Counted from the first letter of the stretch, positions 8,645 to 16,750 are shown. The stretch is DNA of 32,364 nt from Lentisphaeria bacterium (GCA_017455665.1 JAFSZN010000143.1:1-32364); one strand, 5' to 3'. Numbers and translations are program-made. Notes: generated from the letters alone by a model not told the origin.

Positions 8645-10059
8645 TCCAATACTCCTCTCTGCTGTAGCGGACGCCCTTCTGCACCCAGATTGCGCCGCAG
8701 AATTCCCGTCAGTATTTTGATGTTGAACCAGCAGTTCATGGCATACGCATAATACTGCTCGTCGAGTTCGAGTTGATACGGCTCATTTTCATGGCCGAGA
8801 TATTCGCTGTAGGAAAAGATGCCGGGCGCATAGCCGGGCAGATTCCGAATAAGTTCCTCATTCCGGACGTTTGCCTCAAGCAGGTAATTCCCGACCAGGC
8901 GCACCTTCCCCGCCACAGCATGCGGCAGCAGATGAAACTTATCCAGCGTCAGCCTGCGGAAAAGCCTGCCCGCGAAACTCTCACGGGGGAGCACATACGT
9001 GTTCATGGACATCGTGCGCCTCGCGCCGTTTCCAAGCATGCATTCCACGAACGTGGAGTGGTACTCCAGGAACGGTCGGAGCAGGGCATACGGCAGCGCC
9101 TGGAGAAAAAGCAGAAGGCACGCCAGCGCACGCTGGTGCAGCGGACACCGTCCGTATTCATCCTGTTCGATCTCGGAAAGGACGGATTCATTCATGACGT
9201 CGATCACCATCCCCGTTTCGGGATCGACCAGGCGATTCCCGCCGCATATTTTCCCGTTAATCTCAAGGTTCCGGCCGACATACGTATTGCCGAGGATGAT
9301 CGAGTCCCGGATCATCGTCCCGTTGTCGATCACGCAGTTGTCGCCCACGATGATATTCGGTCCGGCGTGTACGCCGCGCCCGAACTGGATCCCGTTCCCG
9401 AGGATGACCGGCGGCTTGACGCGCGCCGATCCGGGGATCTGCACGTCCCGCCCCACAAAACTGTTCCTTCCCTCGCTGAAACCGGGCAGATTGTATTTCT
9501 CGATGTCGCTTCCGGCAAGACGCATGTTGTGCCTGTAGTAGTCGCGGATGTCCGGAACGGCAAAACCGTTCACCGGCGATCCGTCGTGGAAACCGTTCCA
9601 GTCGTCCGGCAGATTCTCCAGCCGGTCGCGTCCGATCAGATACCAGGCGGCCGCGCCGTACGAACACCCCTTCACTTCATCCGCGCCGACATTCAGTTCC
9701 CGCGGATTCCGCTTGTCGTATTCCGGCAGGAAAAGACCGGAAAAAACCAGGAGATCGCATCCGCGGAAAAACGATTTCTTCTGCTGGATGACGCGTTTCA
9801 GCGAAGTGGACGCCCCCGTTCCTTCGCAAAGGATGTTCAGACCGAGCGTTTCGCCGCTCCTGTACTGGGAACGCAGGATCCCGGACTCCTCGTCGGACAC
9901 GATCACGACATCCCGGATCCCGCTCAGAAAACAGAAATCAAGTTCGAATTCGATCGCGGGTTTGTTCGCGAACGGAAGCAGATAGACCGGATAGTCCGGG
10001 AAATACTGTTTCAGCCCGGCATTGCCGTGGACCGGACAGAAAAGAAGCGCTTTCATCAT
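8641..10059 (-). CDS. Degenerate nucleotidyltransferase / left-handed beta-helix / pseudo sugar-transferase fusion
   Basis: A 472-residue protein with three parts. Residues 1-180 resemble the NDP-sugar nucleotidyltransferase fold (PFANKPAIEFELDF, DVVIVSDEES), but the GxGTRL nucleotide loop is absent. Residues about 198-275 are hexapeptide turns of a left-handed beta-helix (VILGNGIQFGRGVHAG, IIVGDNCVI, IILGNTYVGRNLEI). Residues about 308-458 follow the polyprenyl-phosphate sugar-1-phosphate transferase pattern: a hydrophobic hairpin (ACLLLFLQALPYALL), RLFRRLTLDKFHLLPH in place of RFIRKYSIDEVPQ, VRLVGNYLL in place of MSLVGPRP, and LPGYAPGIFSYS in place of LPGITCIWQIS. The catalytic Asp-Glu pair reads Asp373-Lys374 and KFRSM is missing. 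It starts 1 base after the stop of the intact transferase gene and overlaps the next gene by 4 bases. A structural or regulatory role beside the transferase is inferred. Confidence 0.7.
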   Translation of the reverse strand: MMKALLFCPVHGNAGLKQYFPDYPVYLLPFANKPAIEFELDFCFLSGIRDVVIVSDEESGILRSQYRSGETLGLNILCEGTGASTSLKRVIQQKKSFFRGCDLLVFSGLFLPEYDKRNPRELNVGADEVKGCSYGAAAWYLIGRDRLENLPDDWNGFHDGSPVNGFAVPDIRDYYRHNMRLAGSDIEKYNLPGFSEGRNSFVGRDVQIPGSARVKPPVILGNGIQFGRGVHAGPNIIVGDNCVIDNGTMIRDSIILGNTYVGRNLEINGKICGGNRLVDPETGMVIDVMNESVLSEIEQDEYGRCPLHQRALACLLLFLQALPYALLRPFLEYHSTFVECMLGNGARRTMSMNTYVLPRESFAGRLFRRLTLDKFHLLPHAVAGKVRLVGNYLLEANVRNEELIRNLPGYAPGIFSYSEYLGHENEPYQLELDEQYYAYAMNCWFNIKILTGILRRNLGAEGRPLQQRGVLE

Positions 10060-10060
10060 C

Positions 10061-10867
10061 TCAGTACGCTCCTTTCCCAGCCAGGACCGCCGGAATCGTT
10101 TTGAACAGGATCAGGACGTCTTTCCAGAACCCCTGCCCGCGGATGTACTCCTTGTCGAGCACGACCTGCTCCCGGAACGGGATGTCGCTGCGTCCAGAGA
10201 TCTGCCAGATGCATGTGATCCCCGGCAGAATATCCAGGCGCTTCCAGTCGTCGAGCGTATACTGCGCCACCTCGGACGGCAGAGGCGGCCGCGGGCCGAC
10301 CAGGCTCATGTCGCCGAGCAGGACATTGAAAAACTGCGGGACTTCGTCGATGCTGTATTTCCGGATAAAACGACCGCATCTCGTGATGCGCGGGTCGTTT
10401 TTCATCTTGAATATCACGCCGTCTTTGGATTCGTTTGCCTTCAGCAAAGCTGCCCGGCGGGCATCGGAATCGACATACATGGAGCGGAACTTGTAAAAAT
10501 AAAACGGGCGGCCGTGCAGCCCGACCCGGACCTGGCGGTAGATGAGCGGACCCGGCGAATCCAGTTTAAGCCAGACGGCGATGGCCAGGAAAAACGGAAG
10601 CAGCAGAATGATCGCGGACAAACTGCCGCAGACATCCATCCATCGCTTGAAGACACGGTTTCCGTCCACGGAAACGATCCGGATGCGTTTTTTGAGGTTC
10701 GTGCGGAGCTTCGCACAAGTCTTGGCGTGGGTGGAAAGCGATCCGGACAGGAACGAAAGCCCGTCCAGCTCCGGGAAAGCATCAGAGCCGGGCATGCGAC
10801 GATCCTTCCCGGGATTCTTTTTCTTTTCCCGTTCCGTCGATTCCGAGCCGTTCAGCCCCAGCCCCAT
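10061..10867 (-). CDS. Undecaprenyl-phosphate sugar-1-phosphate transferase (initiating glycosyltransferase, WcaJ/EpsL type)
   Basis: A 268-residue monotopic polyPGT. A basic N-terminal region of about 70 residues is followed by a membrane hairpin (about 82-101), then KLDSPGPLIYRQVRVG and YKFRSM (125-130). The catalytic Asp174-Glu175 lies in SIDEVPQFFNVLLGDMSLVGPRP (172-194), and the end motif is LPGITCIWQISGRSD. All hallmark residues are present, so it should transfer a hexose-1-phosphate from a UDP-sugar to undecaprenyl phosphate, the first step in exopolysaccharide repeat-unit assembly. It lacks the large N-terminal membrane domain of WcaJ, giving the short PglC-like core. GAGGTG sits 5 bases before ATG 10867. 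The gene is second in the operon, after the STAS protein. The sugar specificity cannot be told. Confidence 0.95.
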   Translation of the reverse strand: MGLGLNGSESTEREKKKNPGKDRRMPGSDAFPELDGLSFLSGSLSTHAKTCAKLRTNLKKRIRIVSVDGNRVFKRWMDVCGSLSAIILLLPFFLAIAVWLKLDSPGPLIYRQVRVGLHGRPFYFYKFRSMYVDSDARRAALLKANESKDGVIFKMKNDPRITRCGRFIRKYSIDEVPQFFNVLLGDMSLVGPRPPLPSEVAQYTLDDWKRLDILPGITCIWQISGRSDIPFREQVVLDKEYIRGQGFWKDVLILFKTIPAVLAGKGAY

Positions 10868-10905
10868 TCTTCACCTCTGCCTGTTTGTCCGCCGTCTCCG
10901 TACAT

Positions 10906-10927
10906 GCGAAGCGCAAGGCGCTTACGC
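10906..10927 (-). other. Stem-loop at the STAS / sugar-transferase junction
   Basis: AAGCGC and GCGCTT pair around a 3-base loop (10909-10923), extended by a further GCG/CGC past a single bulged A. The structure covers the stop codon of the STAS gene. No T-run follows, so it is unlikely to be a strong terminator. It could alter relative expression by RNA processing or protect the 3' end. Confidence 0.45.
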
Positions 10928-11260
10928 CTCGCGGGCCGCCTTGATCGCCTCGTCCAGCTCGTCGTAAATGTCAAAAATACGATAGGCTTTCGTGATTTCG
11001 AAAATCATTCGTGCCCGCTGCGTGAGGTTCGCCAGTTTCATGGTCCCGTTGAATTCCGTACAGCTTTTCAGGCAGAACACCAGTGTTCCGAGCCCCGTGC
11101 TGTCCAGATTCTCCATCTCAGACAGATCAAACACAAATTTTCGCTGTGTGGCGAAAAGCTCAAGAAATTTGGACCGCAGTGTTTCCGCATTCTCCGCGGA
11201 GAGATGTCCTTTGATTTGGATGACCGCTATCCCGTCATTTTCAAAGTTGGAAAGTTCCAT
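10922..11260 (-). CDS. Single-domain STAS protein (anti-sigma-factor antagonist-like), first gene of the EPS operon
   Basis: A 112-residue protein consisting only of a STAS domain. The opening strand is IAVIQIKGHLSAENAETL, and the conserved phosphorylation-site loop is DLSEMENLDSTGLGTL, with Ser54 in the DSTG position, followed by MKLANLTQRARMIFEIT. In family members (SpoIIAA, RsbV, SypA) this Ser is phosphorylated by an HPK-like anti-sigma kinase, which controls partner binding. GGAAGAG lies 8 bases before ATG 11260. It is the promoter-proximal gene of the polysaccharide operon, with no kinase or phosphatase gene in the window. A role as a switch for polysaccharide production, like SypA of Vibrio fischeri, is inferred from position only. 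Confidence 0.92.
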   Translation of the reverse strand: MELSNFENDGIAVIQIKGHLSAENAETLRSKFLELFATQRKFVFDLSEMENLDSTGLGTLVFCLKSCTEFNGTMKLANLTQRARMIFEITKAYRIFDIYDELDEAIKAAREA

Positions 11261-11327
11261 GTGTTTTTCTCTTCCGGTTCACCGTTTTTCTGAATTCGGC
11301 TTATGCCGCGTTTTTTAATATTAATAT

Positions 11328-11355
11328 AATATATACGCCTCATTGGAAAAATCAA
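11328..11355 (-). promoter_or_regulatory. Putative promoter of the exopolysaccharide operon
   Basis: On the minus strand, TTGATT (11355-11350), a 16-base spacer and TATATT (11333-11328) lie about 70 bases before the STAS start. The spacing and -10 box match the other promoters in this window. Confidence 0.6.
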
Positions 11356-11690
11356 CCTTTTTTTTCTGTTTTAGACTTTTTTTGTTTATTTTTTTCTTCT
11401 GCACACATCAAACATTTCCCAACAGAAAAACAATTTTCTATCCTTCCGTTTTCCGCTCTGCAGAAATATCAAGTTTCATATCACAGAACACAATAAAGAT
11501 CATAATATTATACGCAAAGAGAAGGCATGATTCACATTTTTCATTTCTTCTATTCAAATCTCAAAATGATACTATCCGGTTTGACACACATGAAACCATG
11601 TTTCTTCAGTTTTCCATGTTTGCCCGTCCGGGAAACAAACACAGAGAGGGCACGGCATCATCCGTACGCCCCCTCCCCTGTGACTGACGC
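11356..11690. other. AT-rich intergenic region without a supported gene
   Basis: This stretch, upstream of the EPS promoter and downstream of the 199-residue protein gene, is rich in T-runs and much lower in GC than its flanks. A TATAAT hexamer reads on the minus strand near 11510, but no convincing -35 box accompanies it. A frame opening at ATG 11527 on the plus strand runs into the opposing gene and has no family features. I see no RNA gene fold. Confidence 0.5.
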
Positions 11691-11691
11691 C

Positions 11692-11714
11692 AAGCCGGAT
11701 TCCCGTTCCGGCTT
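11692..11714 (-). terminator. Stem-loop at the end of the AsmA-like/M16 operon
   Basis: A perfect 8-base inverted repeat, AAGCCGGA (11692-11699) with TCCGGCTT (11707-11714), begins at the stop codon of the 199-residue protein gene. No T-run follows on the minus strand, so factor-independent termination is doubtful; it may stabilise the 3' end. Confidence 0.35.
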
Positions 11715-12313
11715 CAGTAGCCGGCGGAATGCAGCGCGCCGTCGATCCGTTCCAGGAACTCCTGCACCGCTTCGATCGTGCTGCCGATGACTTCCTCCTC
11801 TTCGGCAGTTTTGAGCATGCGCTGAAGCTGTCCCGACTGAATGTAGTCCAGCTGCGCGCGGTAATCCTTCTCGAAACTCTCGCGCTCCTTTTCCAGCTCT
11901 TCGGGCGACATCTTTTCGATGGACGATTCGCTGAGTTCGCCGAACAGCTTAATCAGCTCTTTTCCGTCCTCGCATTCCTCAATCACTTCCTGGCGCTCCT
12001 CGGGCGTGCCGCGGAATTTCCGGACCATATCTTCGACCTCGTTCCGCATTTCCCCGACGTCGAACTTGGCTTTATTGCGCTCATCCAGGCTCTTCCCTGA
12101 CTTGCGGTTCTTCGCCGGACGGGCATCCGCCGTTCGTGTGTCCGGTTCATCCGCCGTGTCGCCCGGTTCCGCACGGGAACATTCCTCCACAATGGGTTCA
12201 GTTTCGTCCTCGGACGGCTGGAGGCGCGCCCCCGACCGCAGGGCAATCACGGCCGCGGCGAGCATAAGCGCCGCCACGATAAGGATGAGAACGGTATAAA
12301 GCCTGTTGTTCAT
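11714..12313 (-). CDS. Membrane-anchored helical protein of unknown function
   Basis: A 199-residue protein I do not recognise. Residues about 5-26 (LYTVLILIVAALMLAAAVIAL) form one N-terminal membrane anchor or uncleaved signal. A low-complexity acidic and Pro/Thr-rich linker follows to about residue 70. The rest is highly charged and helical (Glu, Lys, Arg and Leu rich), likely amphipathic or coiled coil, with GTPEERQEVIEECEDG and MSPEELEKERESFEKDY. No Cys pair or catalytic motif is evident. It starts 7 bases after the M16 protease stop codon and is the last gene of that operon, so a periplasmic accessory role next to the protease is possible but unproven. Confidence 0.75.
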   Translation of the reverse strand: MNNRLYTVLILIVAALMLAAAVIALRSGARLQPSEDETEPIVEECSRAEPGDTADEPDTRTADARPAKNRKSGKSLDERNKAKFDVGEMRNEVEDMVRKFRGTPEERQEVIEECEDGKELIKLFGELSESSIEKMSPEELEKERESFEKDYRAQLDYIQSGQLQRMLKTAEEEEVIGSTIEAVQEFLERIDGALHSAGY

Positions 12314-12320
12314 GCGGGGA

Positions 12321-15275
12321 TCAGTCGTTCGGGAAGAGTTCGTCCAGCTTCAGAATGCGGACCTTGCCGTACTTTTTGAGGGCGTCCTGGTCGATCTGCT
12401 TCAGGTCGGCGAGGATGAGGATGATGTTCTTCTTTCCGGCAACGCGCTTCTTCGCCTCGTCGAGATACTGGTCCATGCTCATCTTGAGCAGCCCCTCGTA
12501 GGCGGTCTTGCGCGACTCCTCCTTCAGGTCGAACTTCTTCATCGTGCGGCGAACGCCGTAGTAGTTCTCCTTCTGGATGCGGACGTTGCGGTACTGGGAC
12601 AGCAGGTTCTGGCGCGAGGACTCGAACGCCGCGGCGGCTCCGGTCTCGGGATCGTTCAGCAGGGCGAGCACGCCGTCGAGCGAGGTAAAGAACTTGTCGT
12701 GCTGGGTGCCGATCGCGCCGTAGGACATGGAGTAGCCGTTCGGGTCGCGTCCGGGGTTGGAATACCCCGCGCCGACCGAATACGCCAGCGCCTGGCGTTC
12801 GCGCAGTTCGTTCATGAACGTGCGGGATTCGAGCGTGGAGTAGATGTCTTCGAAGGCATAGGGCTTGTCCTGATACTTGCCGTCGAGGCGGACGACCTCG
12901 ATCTCCGCCTGCGCCGCGCCGGGATAGTCCACCACGTAGACCATATCCTCTTCCGGCTCGACAGCCTGGAAGAATTTGGTCTTCGGGAACGTGCCGGGCG
13001 CGCCCTTCGGGTCGATGACGCCGCTCAAAAGCTCTTTGACCTCCTTGTCGTCGACCGGGCCGTAATACACCACGTCATGCGTGAAGCCGCGCAGTCCGTG
13101 GATGCGTCCGATCAGCTTCTCGGGGTCGATCTCGCGCATTTTCTTCACCGGCAGGATGTCGGCGGAATAGTTCTCCGGGCCGCCGTAGATCGCGAATCCG
13201 GACGCGGCGGACAGGCGCGAACTGCGGCTCGACCGACGGTCGGCGCGGCTCTTCTCGACGGCGTCGACCAGCGTCTTGTACGATTCCGCGTCGGCCTTCA
13301 CGTTGGAGATCACGTGGTTGAACAGCGCAAGCGATTCCTTGAAATTGCGCTGAAGGCCGCTCAGCGTGAAGCCGCAGCGGTCGGTCTCCACGAACGTCCC
13401 CATGCGGGCGGCGAGCTTGAACCACTCCTGGCGGAGTTCCTCGGCTGTGTACTTGTCGGTGCCGAGTTCGTCGATCCAGCCGAGCGCGAGCGCGAGTTCC
13501 TTGTCCATGCGCGTGCCGACGGGGAACTGGAGCGAGAGGGAGAATCGTTCGTTGATGTCGTTTTTGGAGGTAAAGAGGGTGATGCCGTCTGCAAGCGGCG
13601 TGATGTGCAGGTCTTTTTCGAGGTCGGCGTAGACCGGGCCGTTTTCGGGCTCGACGGGCAGGAGCTCGAAATTGCGCCCGAACTCGGAGAGTTCCTCATG
13701 GACGGGCACGGGCGTGATCGGGGGCTTCACGGCCTTCACGATGTCCTTCGCCTCGCCCTGGCGCTTGTAGACGATCACGTAGTTGTCGCGGTAGTGCTTC
13801 TTCGCGAACTCGGTGATCTGCTCCTTCGTGATCTTCTCCATCGCGTCGATGTCGTTCAGCTGGTCGACCAGCGGACGTCCCTCGATGAACGCGTTGTTCA
13901 GCACATGGGCGGCGGTGGAGGCGTCTTCGGAAATCGTGATGAGCGACATGCGCTGGTTGTTCACGATGGCGCCGGGGAGCCAGTCGGGGAACTCGCCGCG
14001 TTTGAGCTTTTCGAGTTCGCCGAGGATCAGGTCGCGCGTCTCTTCGAGCGTCTTGCCCTGCGCCGGTTCCGCCGCGAAAACGTGCAGCAGATAGTCGCGC
14101 ATGGCGTGGACGCCGCTGGATTCGGACATCACCTTGCGCGGCAGTTCCAGGTTCAGCTCCATGATGCCGCACAGGTTGTTGTTCAGGATGCTGTCGATCA
14201 TCTCCAGCATGACCTGGGTGTCGCGGTCGGCATCGAACCGGAACGCCAGCTGGATGCTTTCGGCGTCGGGGCCGAAGACTTCAGCGGTGCGGACGGATTC
14301 GATGGGCTGTTCGCGGCGGACGCGTCCGCTCTCGCCGAGGGTCTTGCGGGCTTCCTGCTGCTTGGCGAGGTCGGTGCGGAACACGCCGAAATACTTGCGG
14401 ATGGAGCGCATCGCCTCTTCATAATCGAGGTCGCCGGCGAGGATGATCGCCATGTTTGCGGGCTGGTAATACTCGAAGAAGAACAGCGCGATGTCGCTCA
14501 TGGACGGACTCTTCAGGTGTTCCGGCAGGCCGAGGATGTCGCGGCCGTAGGGATGCGACTTGAAAAGCTCCTTGCGGAGCGCGGTCGAGGCGCGGCGTCC
14601 GTCGTTGTTCTGGGAGCGGTTGAACTCCTCGTAGACGGCTTCGAGCTCGGTGTGGAACCTGCGGAGCGCGATGGAGGAGAAGCGAACGGATTCGAGGTAG
14701 AGATACTTGTCGAGCGCGTTGGACGGGATGTTGTTGATGTAGACGGTCTCGTCGTATCCGGTCCAGGCGTTGGTGTCGGTCGCGCCGAGGCCGCGCACGA
14801 GCGTCCAGTATTCATCGTTGGAATACTGGGCGGCCTCGCCGGAGACCTTGTCGATCTCGCGGTAGATGGCGGCGCGCCTGTCGGCGTCGGTCTCCTTGCG
14901 GTATTGGTCGAACAGCTCCGCGAGCTTGTCGAGCAGCGGCGCCTCTTTTTCCCAGTCCAGCGACGCCAGCACGCCGTTGCCCTTGAACATCATGTGCTCG
15001 AAGTAGTGGGCGAGGCCGGTCGAGGCTTCCGGGTCGTCCGCGCCCCCGACTCGCACGGAGATCAGCGAGGTGATGCGCGGCTCGAGGGTGTTCCGGGAGA
15101 GGAACACCTTCATGCCGTTCTCCAGCACATAGGTGCGCGTGGAGAACGGATCGTCGGGGATGAATTCGTAGGGGAATCCGTCTTTGTCGACGGCCTGTTT
15201 GGTCTCCCAGGCTCCGCAGAGGAACGGCAGGGCAGTCAGCAAAAAGAACAGCAGACAGCAAAACGCTTTGCGCAT
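12321..15275 (-). CDS. M16 family zinc metallopeptidase (pitrilysin/insulinase-like), exported
   Basis: A 984-residue protein with a signal peptide (MRKAFCCLLFFLLTALPFLCGA). The inverted zinc motif HxxEH is present as His90-Tyr-Phe-Glu93-His94 in GLAHYFEHMMFKGN. The third ligand is probably Glu217 in ELEAVYEE, by alignment of spacing with pitrilysin ERNAVNAE. Further M16 blocks follow, including DRDTQVMLEMIDSILNN in the N-terminal half and ERQALAYSVGAGYSNPG, the substrate-contacting Arg/Tyr region of the C-terminal half. One chain carries both halves, as in pitrilysin and insulysin, so it should form a peptide-degrading chamber in the periplasm. AGAAAGGAAAACA precedes the ATG. It follows an AsmA-like gene by 69 bases and is 7 bases from the gene after it. 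Confidence 0.95.
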   Translation of the reverse strand: MRKAFCCLLFFLLTALPFLCGAWETKQAVDKDGFPYEFIPDDPFSTRTYVLENGMKVFLSRNTLEPRITSLISVRVGGADDPEASTGLAHYFEHMMFKGNGVLASLDWEKEAPLLDKLAELFDQYRKETDADRRAAIYREIDKVSGEAAQYSNDEYWTLVRGLGATDTNAWTGYDETVYINNIPSNALDKYLYLESVRFSSIALRRFHTELEAVYEEFNRSQNNDGRRASTALRKELFKSHPYGRDILGLPEHLKSPSMSDIALFFFEYYQPANMAIILAGDLDYEEAMRSIRKYFGVFRTDLAKQQEARKTLGESGRVRREQPIESVRTAEVFGPDAESIQLAFRFDADRDTQVMLEMIDSILNNNLCGIMELNLELPRKVMSESSGVHAMRDYLLHVFAAEPAQGKTLEETRDLILGELEKLKRGEFPDWLPGAIVNNQRMSLITISEDASTAAHVLNNAFIEGRPLVDQLNDIDAMEKITKEQITEFAKKHYRDNYVIVYKRQGEAKDIVKAVKPPITPVPVHEELSEFGRNFELLPVEPENGPVYADLEKDLHITPLADGITLFTSKNDINERFSLSLQFPVGTRMDKELALALGWIDELGTDKYTAEELRQEWFKLAARMGTFVETDRCGFTLSGLQRNFKESLALFNHVISNVKADAESYKTLVDAVEKSRADRRSSRSSRLSAASGFAIYGGPENYSADILPVKKMREIDPEKLIGRIHGLRGFTHDVVYYGPVDDKEVKELLSGVIDPKGAPGTFPKTKFFQAVEPEEDMVYVVDYPGAAQAEIEVVRLDGKYQDKPYAFEDIYSTLESRTFMNELRERQALAYSVGAGYSNPGRDPNGYSMSYGAIGTQHDKFFTSLDGVLALLNDPETGAAAAFESSRQNLLSQYRNVRIQKENYYGVRRTMKKFDLKEESRKTAYEGLLKMSMDQYLDEAKKRVAGKKNIILILADLKQIDQDALKKYGKVRILKLDELFPND

Positions 15276-15344
15276 GATTGTTTTCCTTTCTTCCCCGCCG
15301 TCCCGCTCAACGGACAGGCGGATTCAGTTTGTCAATGATCGGGA

Positions 15345-16208
15345 TCAGTTGCCCTGCGGCTGGGCTTCGGCGGCATCGTCTTTCTTTCCGCCGAAAAGCC
15401 CCTTTATGGCACCGCCGACGGCGTTAGTCGCATCGTTCACGGCACTGTTGGCGGCATCGACGGCGGCGCTGGTGGCGCCTGCGACGGCATCCGTCGCGGC
15501 ATCGCCGATCGCGGCGGCGGCATCGCCGACGGATCCGCCGGCGGTCTTGATGGCGGTCGTCACGATGGCGCCGAGGATGCGGAGCGTGAGGCCGACGGGC
15601 GTGATGCCCTCCTCATCCGTGCCGAGGTTGGTCATCGGGTCGATGGTGACCTTGATCGGGAGGCCGGCGGCGGCGCCCTTCGCCTGGACCGTGACGCCGA
15701 CGCTGCTGAGTTCGATGAGGTCCACCTGGAGCGTCTTTTCCTTCGACTCCTTGTCGTCGGTCTTGTCTTCCTTCTTCTCGGTCTTCTCGGCGGTGTCGAG
15801 CTTCTTCACGTTGTCGAGGATCTCCTGAAGGTTGCTGTTGATCACGTTCGTCTCATAGACGACGTTGACGTCCTTCAGGAACATCTCCTCGATGCGGATC
15901 TTGTCCTTCAGGACCGTGTTGATGTCGATGTCGGCGATGATGTCGCCGAGCTTGATCGCATACTCGGAGGAATAGGATTCGCCCGGATTGTCGACGATCA
16001 GGTTCGTGATCTCCACGCGGCCGTTGAGCGGCTCGATGTGAATGCGCTCCACGGAGACGTTGGTGCCGAGGATCAGCGGCGCGCCCTTTTCCAGCGCATT
16101 CTTTGCAAGCGGGTCAATGAAGAAGAGAACGGCAACGACGAGGACGATGAGGACAACGAGGATGCCGAGGATGATCTTGAAGATGAGACCGGTTTTGCTT
16201 TTTGCCAT
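15345..16208 (-). CDS. AsmA/DUF748-like inner-membrane-anchored protein
   Basis: A 287-residue protein with one N-terminal transmembrane helix (about 9-31). The AsmA-type opening follows: FIDPLAKNALEKGAPLILGTNVSVERIHIEPLNGRVEITNLIVDNP, in segments, then SSEYAIKLGDIIADIDINTVLKDKIRIEEMFLKDVNVVYE. This is the start of the beta-groove that AsmA-like proteins use for lipid transfer or envelope homeostasis. A Lys/Glu/Asp-rich linker (about 140-158) and a second beta unit follow. The tail from about 215 is Ala/Asp/Val-rich with repeating AADAxxA-like steps (AAAIGDAATDAVAGATSAAV), probably an amphipathic helix. It is much shorter than E. coli AsmA (about 617). AAGGAG precedes the ATG. It has its own promoter and is first in an operon with the M16 protease. 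Confidence 0.7.
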   Translation of the reverse strand: MAKSKTGLIFKIILGILVVLIVLVVAVLFFIDPLAKNALEKGAPLILGTNVSVERIHIEPLNGRVEITNLIVDNPGESYSSEYAIKLGDIIADIDINTVLKDKIRIEEMFLKDVNVVYETNVINSNLQEILDNVKKLDTAEKTEKKEDKTDDKESKEKTLQVDLIELSSVGVTVQAKGAAAGLPIKVTIDPMTNLGTDEEGITPVGLTLRILGAIVTTAIKTAGGSVGDAAAAIGDAATDAVAGATSAAVDAANSAVNDATNAVGGAIKGLFGGKKDDAAEAQPQGN

Positions 16209-16303
16209 GATGGTTTCTCCTTCTGGTTGGAAGCGGCAGGGACGTTTCCGCGCCCGGCCGGTATGAAATAGTGAAAATGGGATTTGATTGCGTTACGCAG
16301 AAT

Positions 16304-16331
16304 AATATAGCAGACAAAAAGAGAATGTCAA
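16304..16331 (-). promoter_or_regulatory. Promoter of the AsmA-like/M16 operon
   Basis: On the minus strand, TTGACA (16331-16326), a 16-base spacer and TATATT (16309-16304) lie about 95 bases before the start codon and just downstream of the rpmB terminator. Confidence 0.75.
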
Positions 16332-16343
16332 AATTTAAAATAC

Positions 16344-16380
16344 AAAAACCGCTCCGGGACGCGGCTTGCGTCCGAAGCGG
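16344..16380 (-). terminator. Intrinsic terminator of rpmB
   Basis: The arms CCGCTCCGGGACGC (16349-16362) and GCGTCCGAAGCGG (16368-16380) pair with one bulge and a 5-base loop. On the minus strand the stem is followed by TTTTT. It lies about 50 bases after the rpmB stop and immediately before the next promoter. Confidence 0.85.
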
Positions 16381-16430
16381 CTTTCAGTGTGCGATTCAGG
16401 CAAAGCCCGTGAAGCGCGGGAAAAGGTTCC

Positions 16431-16661
16431 TCAGCAGGCTTTCTGGACTTTTCCGCTCCGGATGCAAGCCGTGCAGACTTTTTTCCGGACGGTGTTGCCG
16501 TTCTCGACCACGCGGATGGTCTGGATGTTCGGCGTGAAGGTACGGGTGGTGTTTTTCACGACGTGCATACCGATGCCGCCTTTTTTCTTGGCGAGACCGC
16601 GGCGGATGATGTGTCCGCCCTGGACTTTGTGCTTTCCGCAGATTTCGCAAACGTTGCTCAT
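16431..16661 (-). CDS. rpmB: 50S ribosomal protein bL28 (Cys-rich form)
   Basis: A 76-residue basic protein matching bL28: SNVCEICGKHKVQGGHIIRR at the start, RTFTPNIQTIRV in the middle, and KVCTACIRSGKVQKA at the end. The four cysteines Cys5, Cys8, Cys63 and Cys66 form two CxxC pairs, the zinc-binding (C+) version of this protein. It binds 23S rRNA in the large subunit. GGAGG lies 8 bases before the ATG. The gene is monocistronic, with a clear promoter and terminator, and no rpmG or other ribosomal gene beside it. Confidence 0.95.
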   Translation of the reverse strand: MSNVCEICGKHKVQGGHIIRRGLAKKKGGIGMHVVKNTTRTFTPNIQTIRVVENGNTVRKKVCTACIRSGKVQKAC

Positions 16662-16722
16662 GATGGGTTCCTCCGAGCTATCTTGATATTGTTTGTATGA
16701 TTTTTCGATAAACGTAAAATAT

Positions 16723-16750
16723 AATATACACCATTTTCCGTCTCTTTCAA
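16723..16750 (-). promoter_or_regulatory. Promoter of rpmB
   Basis: On the minus strand, TTGAAA (16750-16745), a 16-base spacer and TATATT (16728-16723) lie about 60 bases upstream of the ATG in an AT-rich leader. Confidence 0.75.

Noticed and set aside
11527..11790. A small 87-codon frame on the plus strand in the AT-rich gap
   Set aside because: Its C-terminal half is antisense to the 199-residue protein gene, and no motif or convincing promoter supports it.
12306..15338. A 1010-codon open frame on the plus strand opposite the M16 protease gene
   Set aside because: It is a mirror frame created by GC-rich codon bias; its product is Val/Leu/Arg/Glu-rich without motifs, while the minus strand has a signal peptide and HxxEH.
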